Source: Chloroflexota bacterium (GTDB lineage: Bacteria > Chloroflexota > Dehalococcoidia > Lucifugimonadales > JACPCL1). Taken from it: 16,330 nt of DNA. The number at the start of each line of letters is the position of its first letter. Positions within the stretch are counted from its first letter, which is position 1. The notes beneath the pieces were generated by a model, which made no database searches, was not told the DNA's origin, and saw only the letters and a list, made by a program, of their open reading frames with translations. Shown here in pieces: positions 1 to 6,774 of this stretch. The stretch is from positions 1-16,330 of the forward strand of contig JACQUH010000034.1 in NCBI GenBank assembly GCA_016210375.1, given 5' to 3'. A program made the position numbers and the translations under genes.

Positions 1-1319
1 CCTTCGTAGCGGATGACCACCACGTCGCCCGCCTTGATCTCCTGGCGCTGCACGGCAGCGAAGGCGTCAGCCTCGCTGTTGAACACCCTCGCTGGGCCAG
101 ACTGCTGGAGGTGCTGGTTCCCCGCCACCTTTATCACGCCGCCCTCCGGGGCAAGGTTGCCCTTTACAATAATCAGCCCCCCGGTGGGCAGGAGAGGCCT
201 GTCCACGGGATACACGACGTCCTGGCCTTCCGCCAGCTTCACGTCCCTGAGGTTTTCAGCCACGGTCTTGCCAGTCACCGTCATGCAGTCGCCGTGGAGG
301 AGGCCAGCGTCCAGCAAGCGCTTCATCACCTGGGCGACGCCTCCGATTCGACCCAGGTCGGCCATGACGTACTTTCCGCCGGGCTTCATGTCGGCGATGT
401 AGGGCGTGCGGTCGCTGATGCGGTTGAAGTCGTCTAGCGACAGGGCAACACCGGCGTCGTGGGCCATGGCCAGGGAGTGGAGCACCAGGTTGGTGGAGCC
501 ACCCATGGCCAGGGTCACGGTGATGGCGTTCTCAAAGGCCTCCCTGGTCATGATGTCCCTGGGCCTGATGCCCAGCCTCAGCAGATCCAGCACCGCCTCG
601 CCAGCGCTTTTGCACTCCTCGGTCTTGCGCGGGTCAATGGCAGGGATAGCAGCATCGCCGGGGAGGGACATGCCCAGGGCCTCAATGAAGGTGGACATGG
701 TGTTGGCGGTGAAGAGGCCAGCGCAGGATCCCTCGCCAGGGCAAGCCCGCCGCTCAATCTCCAGCAGCTCGGCGTCGTTGATGGAGCCACGGGAGTGCGC
801 TCCCACCGCCTCAAACACGTCCTGGATGTTGATGTCCTTACCCCGCCAGACGCCGGGCAGGATGGTGCCGCCGTAGACGAAGACGGCGGGGATGTTCAGG
901 CGGGCCATGGCCATCAGGCAGCCGGGCATGTTCTTGTCGCAGCCGGCGACCGTCACCAGGCCGTCAAACCACTCGCCTCGCGCCACCAGCTCAATGGAGT
1001 CGGCGATGACCTCGCGGCTGACCAGCGAGGTCTTCATGCCATCGGTGCCCATGGAGATGCCGTCGCTGACGGTGATGGTCCCGAACTCAAAGGGCGTGCC
1101 GCGAGCGGAGCGGACGCCCTCCTTGACCCTGGCGGCCAGGCGGCCCAGGTGGAAGTTGCAGGGCGTCACCTCGCTGCCCAGGTTGGCCACGCCGATGAAG
1201 GGGCGGCCCAGGGCCTCGTCGTCCAGGCCCATGGCGCGGAGCATGGCGCGGGCAGGGGCGCGCTCCGGCCCCTGGGTGATGGTGCGGCTTTTGTGCTTCG
1301 TATCAAAAGGAGTGGTCAT
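1..1319 (-). CDS. ilvD: Dihydroxy-acid dehydratase, 3' end outside window
   Basis: Dihydroxy-acid dehydratase removes water from 2,3-dihydroxy-isovalerate and 2,3-dihydroxy-3-methylvalerate, the third common step of valine, leucine and isoleucine synthesis, in the cytoplasm. The reading frame is open from the ATG at 1319 to the window edge, about 439 residues of the usual 555-570, so roughly the last fifth is missing. The family signatures are plain: GVANLGSEVTPCN with Cys54, AGCDKNMPG with Cys127, and GEGSCAGLFTANTMS with Cys199. These are the three iron-sulfur cluster ligands. The frame runs into GDVVVIRYEG at the edge, as expected. The start is fixed by AAGGAG at 1327-1332, seven bases upstream, and by homology beginning within the first 40 residues. 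It is transcribed away from the secreted-protein gene at 1826, from its own promoter. I see no attenuator or T-box in its short leader. Confidence 0.97.
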   Translation of the reverse strand, partial: MTTPFDTKHKSRTITQGPERAPARAMLRAMGLDDEALGRPFIGVANLGSEVTPCNFHLGRLAARVKEGVRSARGTPFEFGTITVSDGISMGTDGMKTSLVSREVIADSIELVARGEWFDGLVTVAGCDKNMPGCLMAMARLNIPAVFVYGGTILPGVWRGKDINIQDVFEAVGAHSRGSINDAELLEIERRACPGEGSCAGLFTANTMSTFIEALGMSLPGDAAIPAIDPRKTEECKSAGEAVLDLLRLGIRPRDIMTREAFENAITVTLAMGGSTNLVLHSLAMAHDAGVALSLDDFNRISDRTPYIADMKPGGKYVMADLGRIGGVAQVMKRLLDAGLLHGDCMTVTGKTVAENLRDVKLAEGQDVVYPVDRPLLPTGGLIIVKGNLAPEGGVIKVAGNQHLQQSGPARVFNSEADAFAAVQRQEIKAGDVVVIRYE

Positions 1320-1423
1320 GGATGTGCTCCTTGTCCTGGCGTATTCCTTGACGGCAACTCTCCGTGGCGGGGCCAAGTGGTCTTGCTCTTGTGTGAAGCG
1401 ACTGTGGAGACAGCATAAAGAGC

Positions 1424-1452
1424 ATTATAGCTGGGATGCCAGAGAGGAACAA
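1424..1452 (-). promoter_or_regulatory. Sigma70-type promoter for ilvD
   Basis: Read on the minus strand, TTGTTC (1447-1452) is followed by exactly 17 bases and then a perfect TATAAT (1424-1429). This predicts a transcript starting near 1417 and a leader of about 100 bases before the ilvD ATG at 1319. It is the best promoter match in the window. Confidence 0.75.
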
Positions 1453-1661
1453 CGCGACAGGTGGTGGCCAGCGCGACGCGTTTGACCAGCAGGCGACCGT
1501 AGAACGCAGTACCGCTATGCCCGTAAACCTACGTATTGTCTTATAAGAGGACTGATGCCAAAGTATCAGGGATTGAGCCGTATACACCTATTCGCCCTGC
1601 GCAATGGTCTCCGTGGCTCACCGTGGTCCTGAATGACGATGAATGATGCTGACACAAGCTG

Positions 1662-1743
1662 GGGACGGGCGAAACCTCACTCGAAGAGCGAGGAGACGAT
1701 GGTTGACGGGCTCCCAAGACCGGGAGTATTCCCCTCTCGTCCC
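1662..1743 (+). ncRNA. Structured leader upstream of secreted-protein gene, possible GEMM-like riboswitch
   Basis: The stretch can fold into a closed two-hairpin structure. The outer stem pairs GGGACGGG (1662-1669) with CTCGTCCC plus neighbours (1736-1743). A first hairpin pairs CCTC-A-CTC with GAG-C-GAGG (1675-1693, GAA loop). A second pairs CTCCC (1711-1715) with GGGAG (1722-1726), extended by GGG (1708-1710) with CCC (1731-1733). The order stem, CGAAA linker, CC..GG hairpin, GACG-containing linker, second hairpin resembles the cyclic-di-GMP-I (GEMM) layout. However, the conserved GCAAAGC linker and a GNRA loop are not present. It could be a divergent member, another structured leader, or chance in GC-rich DNA. 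It lies 80 to 160 bases before the ATG at 1826. Confidence 0.35.
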
Positions 1744-1795
1744 ATCGGACTAGGCCGGGTCAGGTTGATATGGGAAATACCGGATTGGATATTCG

Positions 1796-1813
1796 TGCCC
1801 TGAGGGAAGGGCA
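1796..1813 (+). promoter_or_regulatory. Hairpin just before the ribosome binding site of the secreted-protein gene
   Basis: TGCCCT (1796-1801) pairs with AGGGCA (1808-1813). The stem ends three bases before the GGAG ribosome binding site (1817-1820) of the gene starting at 1826, a position where leader folding could change translation. No function is shown by the sequence alone. Confidence 0.35.
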
Positions 1814-1825
1814 AAGGGAGAGACC

Positions 1826-3934
1826 ATGAGAGGATCGTTGCTCCGTAAGCCGAGCTTTGTGAAGCTCTCGCTTGTGTTCGCCGTGGCACTGCTCACTGCC
1901 TTTTTCGCGTCCACGGCCATGGCGAACCCTGAAGACTCGCCGTGGACCGGCAGCGGGACGGGCATTACACAGGTTGTTTCCAACGGCAGCACCGCCCCGG
2001 CAGAATTCAAGTACTGGGTCAACGCCGACCCGGAGACCAACGCCGAGACACCTGAATCTGCCTGCTGCGGGTCCGGATCTTGGGAATTCTCGACCACAGC
2101 CGCGACCTCTCGAACGGTGACCTTGAGTTACGTCTACACCGGCTACCACGCCTTCTTCCAGGTGCGTGTGGGCCTTGAAGCGTTCGTTGACGATGGCTCA
2201 ACCGTTACAACAACGACTCTCGTCGATGCGGGCCCGGTGAATTGTTGCGCTTCGCCCTCTGGCGGGTTCAGCTACTCGGGCAGCGTTGACCTCACCGTGG
2301 GTGCTGGCGACACCTACGGGTTCAAGATTTCGGGCTCCAATCAAGACTCAGACGGTCGTCTGATAGGAACGCTGACGGTTGACGGGCCCGCGGTGGTCGA
2401 TTCCGACGGCGACGGCGTGGCTGACGCCGACGACAACTGCGTGAACACCGCCAACGCCGATCAAGCGGACGCCGACGGCGACGGCATCGGCGACGCCTGT
2501 GAGGCCGACACCGACGGCGACGGCGTCATCGACGACACCGACAACTGCGTGAACACCGCCAACGCCGATCAAGCGGACGCCGACGGCGACGGCACAGGCG
2601 ACGCCTGTGAGCCCGACAGCGACAGCGACGGGGTGATCGACGACACCGACAACTGCCCCCAAGTGTACAACCCCCATCAACTCGACCCAGACTATGATGG
2701 CCTGGGGAACGCCTGCGACCCCGACAAGGACGGCGACGGCATCCCGAACGACATCGACAAGTCATGGAACGGTAGCACCTGGGTAGACGCTTCGCTAACG
2801 TGGTCGACCTCAGCGAAGGACGCGGACACGACAGCGGCTACCATCAAGTCTTCAGGAGTTTCCGACTCCTTGGCTCTCTTCTGGTTTGGCCTGGGCGAAG
2901 AAGAGTTCTTGACCTCTCCCTTTGGGGGGAATGAAGCAGGCTGGGCAGAAATTCTTCGCAAGATGCGAGGTCGAATAACCAGCATCTGGGACGTTGAGGA
3001 CTGCGACACCTGCCAGACAACGCCCGATGGCATCGGCTTTACTGTTGCCCAAGGCAGCATATTCCTCGGGACGAACACGGTTGAAATAACGAGCGATTTC
3101 TGGGGAACAATTGACGGCCCGGATGGGCAGCACTGGGACGGTTCTATTTTCTGTGACTTCGGGAGTTGCGCCGCCAAATTCCCCAGCTGGCCCTCCCATC
3201 CGCACAATCTCGGCTGTCAATACGATTTCCTTAGCGGAGTCGGAGTCGATCAACAGACCACGCGCTGGACCGTACCGTCATCGTCGAGTTCGAGCTTTAC
3301 GATCACCTGTGGCTCGGAGCTGACCACGGTTGAGGAAGGCTCCCTAGATTACGCCATAATTCTTGAGGACGGCACCGAGATCGTCTTTACGATCACCGCC
3401 GGTGATGGTGCCGCTGCGAGCATCTACGCAGCCTTCGACGAGGACGGAAACCTGATTGTGCAGAATCTCAGCGACGAAGGAGCGCCCGCCATCACCTTCA
3501 CCATCGACGGTGTCCCTGCTGGTTCGTTCGGGCCTGGTGATGAGCCGCTTGAGTTCGATGAGACCGGCGCGTTGCCCATCGCCACCATCGACATCAAGCC
3601 TGGCAGCGACGACAACCCGATCAACCCCGCGAGCAACGGGAAGATCCCCGTCGCTATCATTTCAACGGAAGCGCTGGACGCCAGCGACGTTGACGTGACT
3701 TCGCTCACCTTCGGCGCCACCGGCAACGAGGCCAGCCTGTCCAAGTGCGCGGCCGAGGACGTCAACGGCGACGGCATTCTCGACCTTGTCTGCCACTTCA
3801 ACACGCAGGATGCCGGCTTCCAGACCGGGGACACCGAAGGAATTCTCCGCGGTAAGACCCTGGAGGGAGTGCCATTCTCCGGGACCGATTCGGTGACCAT
3901 CGTCGGCAAGGCCAAGGGCAAAGGCAAGCCCTAG
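1826..3934 (+). CDS. Secreted TSP3-repeat protein with IDIKPGS-type C-terminal domain
   Basis: A 702-residue exported protein. Residues 1-33 are a Sec signal peptide (basic start, hydrophobic core, cleavage after AMA). Residues about 34-190 look like a beta-sandwich with two vicinal-cysteine pairs (SACCG and NCCAS). Residues about 192-312 are three 36-residue thrombospondin type 3-like repeats (DSDGDGV..D..DNC pattern), which in this family bind calcium through the acidic residues. Residues 313-585 are not recognised and include a serine run. Residues about 586-697 carry a domain starting IDIKPGSDDNPINP..GKIPVAI and containing EDVNGDG..DLV.HF, a module I know from many secreted environmental bacterial proteins without a fixed function. 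The tail is basic (KAKGKGKP). The start is set by GGAG at 1817-1820. It is a single gene, divergent from ilvD, closed by a strong hairpin. It is probably a surface or matrix protein; the exact role is unknown. Confidence 0.88.
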   Translation: MRGSLLRKPSFVKLSLVFAVALLTAFFASTAMANPEDSPWTGSGTGITQVVSNGSTAPAEFKYWVNADPETNAETPESACCGSGSWEFSTTAATSRTVTLSYVYTGYHAFFQVRVGLEAFVDDGSTVTTTTLVDAGPVNCCASPSGGFSYSGSVDLTVGAGDTYGFKISGSNQDSDGRLIGTLTVDGPAVVDSDGDGVADADDNCVNTANADQADADGDGIGDACEADTDGDGVIDDTDNCVNTANADQADADGDGTGDACEPDSDSDGVIDDTDNCPQVYNPHQLDPDYDGLGNACDPDKDGDGIPNDIDKSWNGSTWVDASLTWSTSAKDADTTAATIKSSGVSDSLALFWFGLGEEEFLTSPFGGNEAGWAEILRKMRGRITSIWDVEDCDTCQTTPDGIGFTVAQGSIFLGTNTVEITSDFWGTIDGPDGQHWDGSIFCDFGSCAAKFPSWPSHPHNLGCQYDFLSGVGVDQQTTRWTVPSSSSSSFTITCGSELTTVEEGSLDYAIILEDGTEIVFTITAGDGAAASIYAAFDEDGNLIVQNLSDEGAPAITFTIDGVPAGSFGPGDEPLEFDETGALPIATIDIKPGSDDNPINPASNGKIPVAIISTEALDASDVDVTSLTFGATGNEASLSKCAAEDVNGDGILDLVCHFNTQDAGFQTGDTEGILRGKTLEGVPFSGTDSVTIVGKAKGKGKP
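2431..2710 (+). repeat. Three 108-bp tandem units encoding TSP3 repeats
   Basis: The AACTGC codon pair recurs at 2435, 2543 and 2651, a strict 108-base (36-codon) period. Units one and two share an identical 56-base block (2431-2486 and 2539-2594), so that duplication is recent or kept homogeneous. Unit three has diverged (DNCPQVYNPHQLDPDYDG). The repeat stays in frame and explains the high GC and acidic content here. Confidence 0.92.
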
Positions 3935-3946
3935 GAGAGCTAGTCC

Positions 3947-4090
3947 TTAAAGAAGAGGGCGCCCCAGCAACGGGGCGCCCTCTTCTTGTGCTGGGTAGAG
4001 GTCAGCTGCCACCAGTTCCACCTGACGCACGTGGTCGCGGGGGACGGCATATTTGTTTAGCACTGAAGCCAAGTAGCTGTCCGGCGTCAC
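3947..4090 (-). pseudogene. N-terminal remnant of CBASS-like nucleotidyltransferase
   Basis: A 47-codon frame starts at GTG (4088-4090), which overlaps the TGA of the E2-like gene as GTGA, a typical translationally coupled junction. It reads MTPDSYLASVLNKYAVPRDH and continues VRQVELVAADLYPA. This matches what I remember of the first helix of CD-NTase-type nucleotidyltransferases (YL..VL.KYAVP......A..L.P.IR.WAG), which follow E2-like genes in short type II CBASS loci. After about 34 residues the frame runs into the 16-bp hairpin at 3950-3987 and stops. The GS..KGT and DVD catalytic motifs are therefore absent. I infer that the rest was deleted or replaced. It could instead be a chance short frame; the coupled GTGA start and protein-like composition argue against that. 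No search was possible. Confidence 0.5.
3950..3987. terminator. Perfect 16-bp hairpin after the secreted-protein gene
   Basis: AAGAAGAGGGCGCCCC (3950-3965) is exactly complementary to GGGGCGCCCTCTTCTT (3972-3987) with a six-base loop. It begins 15 bases after the TAG at 3934 and ends in TCTTCTT, so it should stop transcription from the plus strand. It may also act on the minus strand, where it truncates the gene fragment at 3947-4090. Confidence 0.85.
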
Positions 4091-4542
4091 GCTACGTTGT
4101 CCCCCTCCTGCTTTTTGGCCTGATGCGGCGCTTCGGGACCGAGCCATTCGTCCGTTTCTAGCCACAACTCGTAGTAAAGCAGCCAAAGGGCCGTCCACGG
4201 GACGATAGTTTCAGCTATCAATTCATCGGGCCTCCACGTCCACTCATGGGGCCAGTACAGACAGAGTGAACCATCCGCGAAGCGATGTGGGGCTTTCGGT
4301 TGTAACTGGGGAGTTAGCACCACAACCTTTGGCGGAGTCCAAACCCTATAGGAGACCTTCACTTTATAGGCGGCTGAGATATCCCGGGGCTGGAGTTCAC
4401 CGATCCACACGGCTACCTCACTCCTAAGCGACTCAGCCTTGAAGGCCGGGAACCGCTGAACAAGCAGCTGATATTGGGTGAATACCCGGGCGAGCGCCCT
4501 GGACGCCGGCGTAGCCGCTTTGGAAGCCAAACTTGACGCCAT
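4087..4542 (-). CDS. E2-like (ubiquitin-conjugating fold) protein, CBASS-type
   Basis: A 151-residue protein. Around residues 85-97 it has PHRFADGSLCLYWP, which fits the E2 active-site pattern (HPN..GsICL) with Cys94 as the presumed thioester cysteine. It is followed by a Trp-rich region (EWTWRPDELIAETIVPWTALWLLYYELWL) and WLGPEAPH. This arrangement is what I recall for prokaryotic E2-like proteins coded next to CD-NTase genes in short type II CBASS, where the E2 alone modifies the cyclase. The conserved part starts near residue 24 (YQLLVQRFPAF). The chosen ATG at 4542 has only a weak ribosome binding site, and a TTG at 4569 would add nine residues. The stop overlaps the nucleotidyltransferase remnant by four bases. 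No effector gene is visible, so a working defence system is unlikely here. Family call fairly sure; role inferred. Confidence 0.75.
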   Translation of the reverse strand: MASSLASKAATPASRALARVFTQYQLLVQRFPAFKAESLRSEVAVWIGELQPRDISAAYKVKVSYRVWTPPKVVVLTPQLQPKAPHRFADGSLCLYWPHEWTWRPDELIAETIVPWTALWLLYYELWLETDEWLGPEAPHQAKKQEGDNVA

Positions 4543-4942
4543 GGCTACATCCAACTCAAATACCAGCAATCAGTTCGGTGCCCTGGTGGCGAGCGTGGTA
4601 GACAGGAAGAAGGTTGACATACAGGTGCTCCAGGTGAAGGAAAAGAGCCAATACCTGCTCTATTGCAGCGAGGCGGGGCAACCTGTCACCGCCAACCTGA
4701 CGAGCATGCTGGCGTCCGAGGCAAAAGAGAATTCTCTGACCTTCACCGACGTCACTGGAAGCACCACCGTAACAGTTGTGGGGCCAGGGCTCCTCAGCGT
4801 TAAGGTGAACTTGCCGAACCCAGTCAAGGATGCGAAACTGTTTGTGTTCAACGTCATCCGCGACGAGGGAGTGGTGACAGGCATTGGCCCTGTGGAACAC
4901 TACGGGTCGGCCATGTTTGCCAGGGACTCCAAATTGGGCTAA
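4541..4942 (+). CDS. Unknown protein, 133 aa
   Basis: I do not recognise this protein. It starts MATSNSNTSNQFGALVASVV, has no signal peptide or membrane segment, and is rich in Val, Thr and Ser with alternating patterns suggestive of beta strands (residues 35-110). It is followed 30 bases later by a good rho-independent terminator, which supports a real transcript. The start is uncertain. ATG 4541 shares the CATG with the opposing E2-like gene and has no clear ribosome binding site. A GTG at 4478 would add 21 residues with a helical, possibly coiled-coil pattern (LDAGVAALEAKLDA), antisense to the E2 gene. It may be the 3' part of a longer gene broken by the same event that brought in or trimmed the E2 segment. 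Confidence 0.55.
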   Translation: MATSNSNTSNQFGALVASVVDRKKVDIQVLQVKEKSQYLLYCSEAGQPVTANLTSMLASEAKENSLTFTDVTGSTTVTVVGPGLLSVKVNLPNPVKDAKLFVFNVIRDEGVVTGIGPVEHYGSAMFARDSKLG

Positions 4943-4971
4943 AGCGCCTTGTAAGGCAATCGGTTTGCGCG

Positions 4972-5003
4972 GAGGGGCCTACCGTACGTAGGCCCCTCTT
5001 TTT
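4972..5003 (+). terminator. Rho-independent terminator
   Basis: GAGGGGCCTAC (4972-4982) pairs with GTAGGCCCCTC (4988-4998) around a five-base loop and is followed by five T residues (4999-5003). It closes the gene ending at 4942. Confidence 0.9.
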
Positions 5004-5044
5004 GTCTTATCATGGTGACAATAACGCAGCACCGAGCCAGGCTC

Positions 5045-5061
5045 GTCCGCTGGAGGCGGAC
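5045..5061 (+). promoter_or_regulatory. Hairpin presenting the ribosome binding site in its loop
   Basis: GTCCGC (5045-5050) pairs with GCGGAC (5056-5061), placing most of GGAGG (5052-5056) in the loop and first stem base. The ATG at 5070 is 13 bases past GGAGG, longer than usual, and folding does not shorten it. It may slow translation; it may also be coincidence. Confidence 0.3.
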
Positions 5062-5069
5062 AACAACTC

Positions 5070-5972
5070 ATGCGACAGTCCAAACGTCTCATCTGGCCGG
5101 GAGCTTTCTGGGTCCTGTCTGGCCTTCTTGCCTTCACTGCATGTGCAAAGGCGGCTCCTGAGAACCCGGCTGCTTCGGCGACGCCTGCGAATGCTTCCGC
5201 AGTCGCTGTGCTTTCCCCGACGCCTTCGCTCGTTTCATCAGTCCCGACAGCAACTATGCTGGCCAGCCCGGCTGATACGCCGCCGATAAGCAGCGAGGCC
5301 CTGGAAAGGTTCATCGCCCAAACGCGAGACCCGGACTGGAAAACGCGTTGGGACGCCGTTAATGCCCTGGGGGAGCTTCAGGATGCAAGGGCATTGCCGT
5401 TCCTGGGGGAACGAGCGATGCAGGATGATAACTCCCATCCCCGCTGGCGCAGCTTGTGGGCCATAGGGAATATTGAAAGCAGCGGGGCGACCGTCAAACC
5501 GCTGCTTGTCAAAGGGTTGTCGGACTCGGATCCAATGGTCGTGCGGAATAGCGCTATTGCCCTGGCCTTCTTTTACCAGGCGGAGGGGCGGGAAGAGATA
5601 CTGAAGGGGCTGAGCGACCCGGACGACTATCGCCGCTGGGAAGCCGTCTTCAGCATTAAGAACGTGCCGAGCCCAGAAGTGGTGAGGGCCCTCATTGCCA
5701 AGCTGCACGCTGAACAAGAACCTACCGAGGCCGTGCGTTCGGAAGCTGCTCTTTCCTTGGGCGACATGCACGCAAGAGAAGCCATCGGTCCTCTGGTAAC
5801 GCTTCTCAATAGCGACCCTTCCTCAAGCGTGAGGCTCAGGGCCGTCCTGGGGCTTTCACGCATGGGCGACCGGTCTGTGGTGAGCGATCTGAAGCAGGCT
5901 CTGGACAGCGAAAGCAACGGACAAGTGAGAGCAGCCCTGCAGGACGCCATTGCCTCGCTGGACTCGGGGTAA
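5070..5972 (+). CDS. HEAT-repeat lipoprotein
   Basis: A 300-residue exported protein. The N-terminus (basic MRQSKR, hydrophobic core, AFTAC) fits a lipoprotein signal with Cys25 as the lipidated residue, although Phe at -3 is not ideal. Residues 26-75 are a Pro/Ala/Ser/Thr-rich linker. Residues 76-298 form about six HEAT/PBS-lyase-like helical repeats (WDAVNALGELQDARALPFL; VRSEAALSLGDMHAREAIGPL; VRLRAVLGLSRMGD). Such repeats bind proteins and have no catalytic role by themselves. It would sit on the outer face of the membrane. The next gene starts 73 bases downstream with another lipoprotein signal and no terminator between, so the two are probably co-transcribed. The partner is unknown. Confidence 0.85.
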   Translation: MRQSKRLIWPGAFWVLSGLLAFTACAKAAPENPAASATPANASAVAVLSPTPSLVSSVPTATMLASPADTPPISSEALERFIAQTRDPDWKTRWDAVNALGELQDARALPFLGERAMQDDNSHPRWRSLWAIGNIESSGATVKPLLVKGLSDSDPMVVRNSAIALAFFYQAEGREEILKGLSDPDDYRRWEAVFSIKNVPSPEVVRALIAKLHAEQEPTEAVRSEAALSLGDMHAREAIGPLVTLLNSDPSSSVRLRAVLGLSRMGDRSVVSDLKQALDSESNGQVRAALQDAIASLDSG

Positions 5973-6045
5973 TATCCCGTCTCGTTTCGCTGGAACTGCA
6001 ACGAATCTCACCATGAGAAACAACACCAGGCAGGAGATAAGAACG

Positions 6046-6591
6046 ATGTACTACACCCGTGTTCATCCAATCAGAGAATCTGTTGTCTTGTTTGGACGTC
6101 TGGTCGTGGCGGTAGGCGTTGCCGCGGTAGTTGGGGCGCTGTCCGGCGCGTGCACGGGGAGTGCGGCAGCGCCAACGGCAACGCCTGCGGCAAGTCCAAC
6201 GCCCGCGGTAGAGGAGACGGTCAGGACAAAGCGATTGGAAGTCGTTGACGACAGCGGAATCACGCGGGTGCTCATTACAACGTTGGCGGACGGAAGGCCG
6301 AGCTTGACGTTTGTAGACCAGAAGGGCCAGGATCGGGCGTGGCTGTTCCTGGGGCAAGACGGTGCACCTAACCTGGTGCTCATTGACAGTCCCAGGATGG
6401 CGCTTCTAGACGGAAAAGGGGAGATTCGTTCAGCACAGTACGTTGACAAAGACGGCTCGGCCATCCTGAGTTTTATGGATACGAGCGGCAGGCTGCGGGG
6501 CAAGATAAGCGTCGGGCCGGACGGCTCGCCCCAGATGCAACTCCTGGACGCAAACGGCGCGCCCGTGTTTCTTGCACCGGGGGCCCCTTAA
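6046..6591 (+). CDS. Lipoprotein with D-G-rich short repeats
   Basis: A 181-residue protein. The start at ATG 6046 is chosen for AGGAG at 6032-6036 with nine-base spacing; ATGs at 6013 and further upstream lack one. Residues 1-35 form a signal with GALSGAC, so Cys36 is the likely lipidated residue. An Ala/Pro/Thr-rich linker follows. From about residue 62 there are repeated short units of the type L..VDD.G..R.L....DG.P.L.F.D..G..R..L (for example SGITRVLITTLADGRPSLTF and SGRLRGKISVGPDGSPQMQL), which suggests a beta-solenoid or sheet-rich fold. I know similar repeats from uncharacterised secreted bacterial proteins. It probably forms an operon with the HEAT lipoprotein. Function unknown. Confidence 0.82.
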   Translation: MYYTRVHPIRESVVLFGRLVVAVGVAAVVGALSGACTGSAAAPTATPAASPTPAVEETVRTKRLEVVDDSGITRVLITTLADGRPSLTFVDQKGQDRAWLFLGQDGAPNLVLIDSPRMALLDGKGEIRSAQYVDKDGSAILSFMDTSGRLRGKISVGPDGSPQMQLLDANGAPVFLAPGAP

Positions 6592-6727
6592 GTACGCCAG
6601 CGTCGTCTCATGCAGAGCGCAGGCGAGCGTGACAAGGTTCTGCCGCCTGCGTACGCAATCGGGCAAGGGCGGGGAGGACGGCCAGTGGGGGGTTGACCGG
6701 CGTCCTGACCCAGGACAACCAAGAACA

Positions 6728-6754
6728 GTAGGGGCACGCATGCCGTGCCCCTAC
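6728..6754. terminator. Palindrome between convergent genes
   Basis: GTAGGGGCACG (6728-6738) pairs with CGTGCCCCTAC (6744-6754) around CATGC. It lies between two genes facing each other (ends 6591 and 6775) and could terminate both, though it lacks a T run. Its GGGGCACG/CGTGCCCC core resembles the palindromes at 11121 and 15428, so it may instead be a dispersed repeat. Confidence 0.6.
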
Positions 6755-6774
6755 GTTCATCGGACCTCTTTTCG

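Noticed and set aside
459..1418. Long plus-strand reading frame opposite ilvD
   Set aside because: It is antisense to a well-supported ilvD with all three cluster cysteines, and its His/Gly/Ala-rich composition is typical of a GC-rich shadow frame.
2348..2765. Repetitive minus-strand frames over the TSP3 region, and possible CRISPR-like periodicity
   Set aside because: The 108-base period is a whole number of codons, contiguous, and has no spacers. The minus frames merely mirror the acidic repeats.
5950..6045. Upstream starts for the D-G-repeat lipoprotein
   Set aside because: They would overlap the HEAT gene or place residues before the signal peptide; only ATG 6046 has a proper ribosome binding site and signal context.
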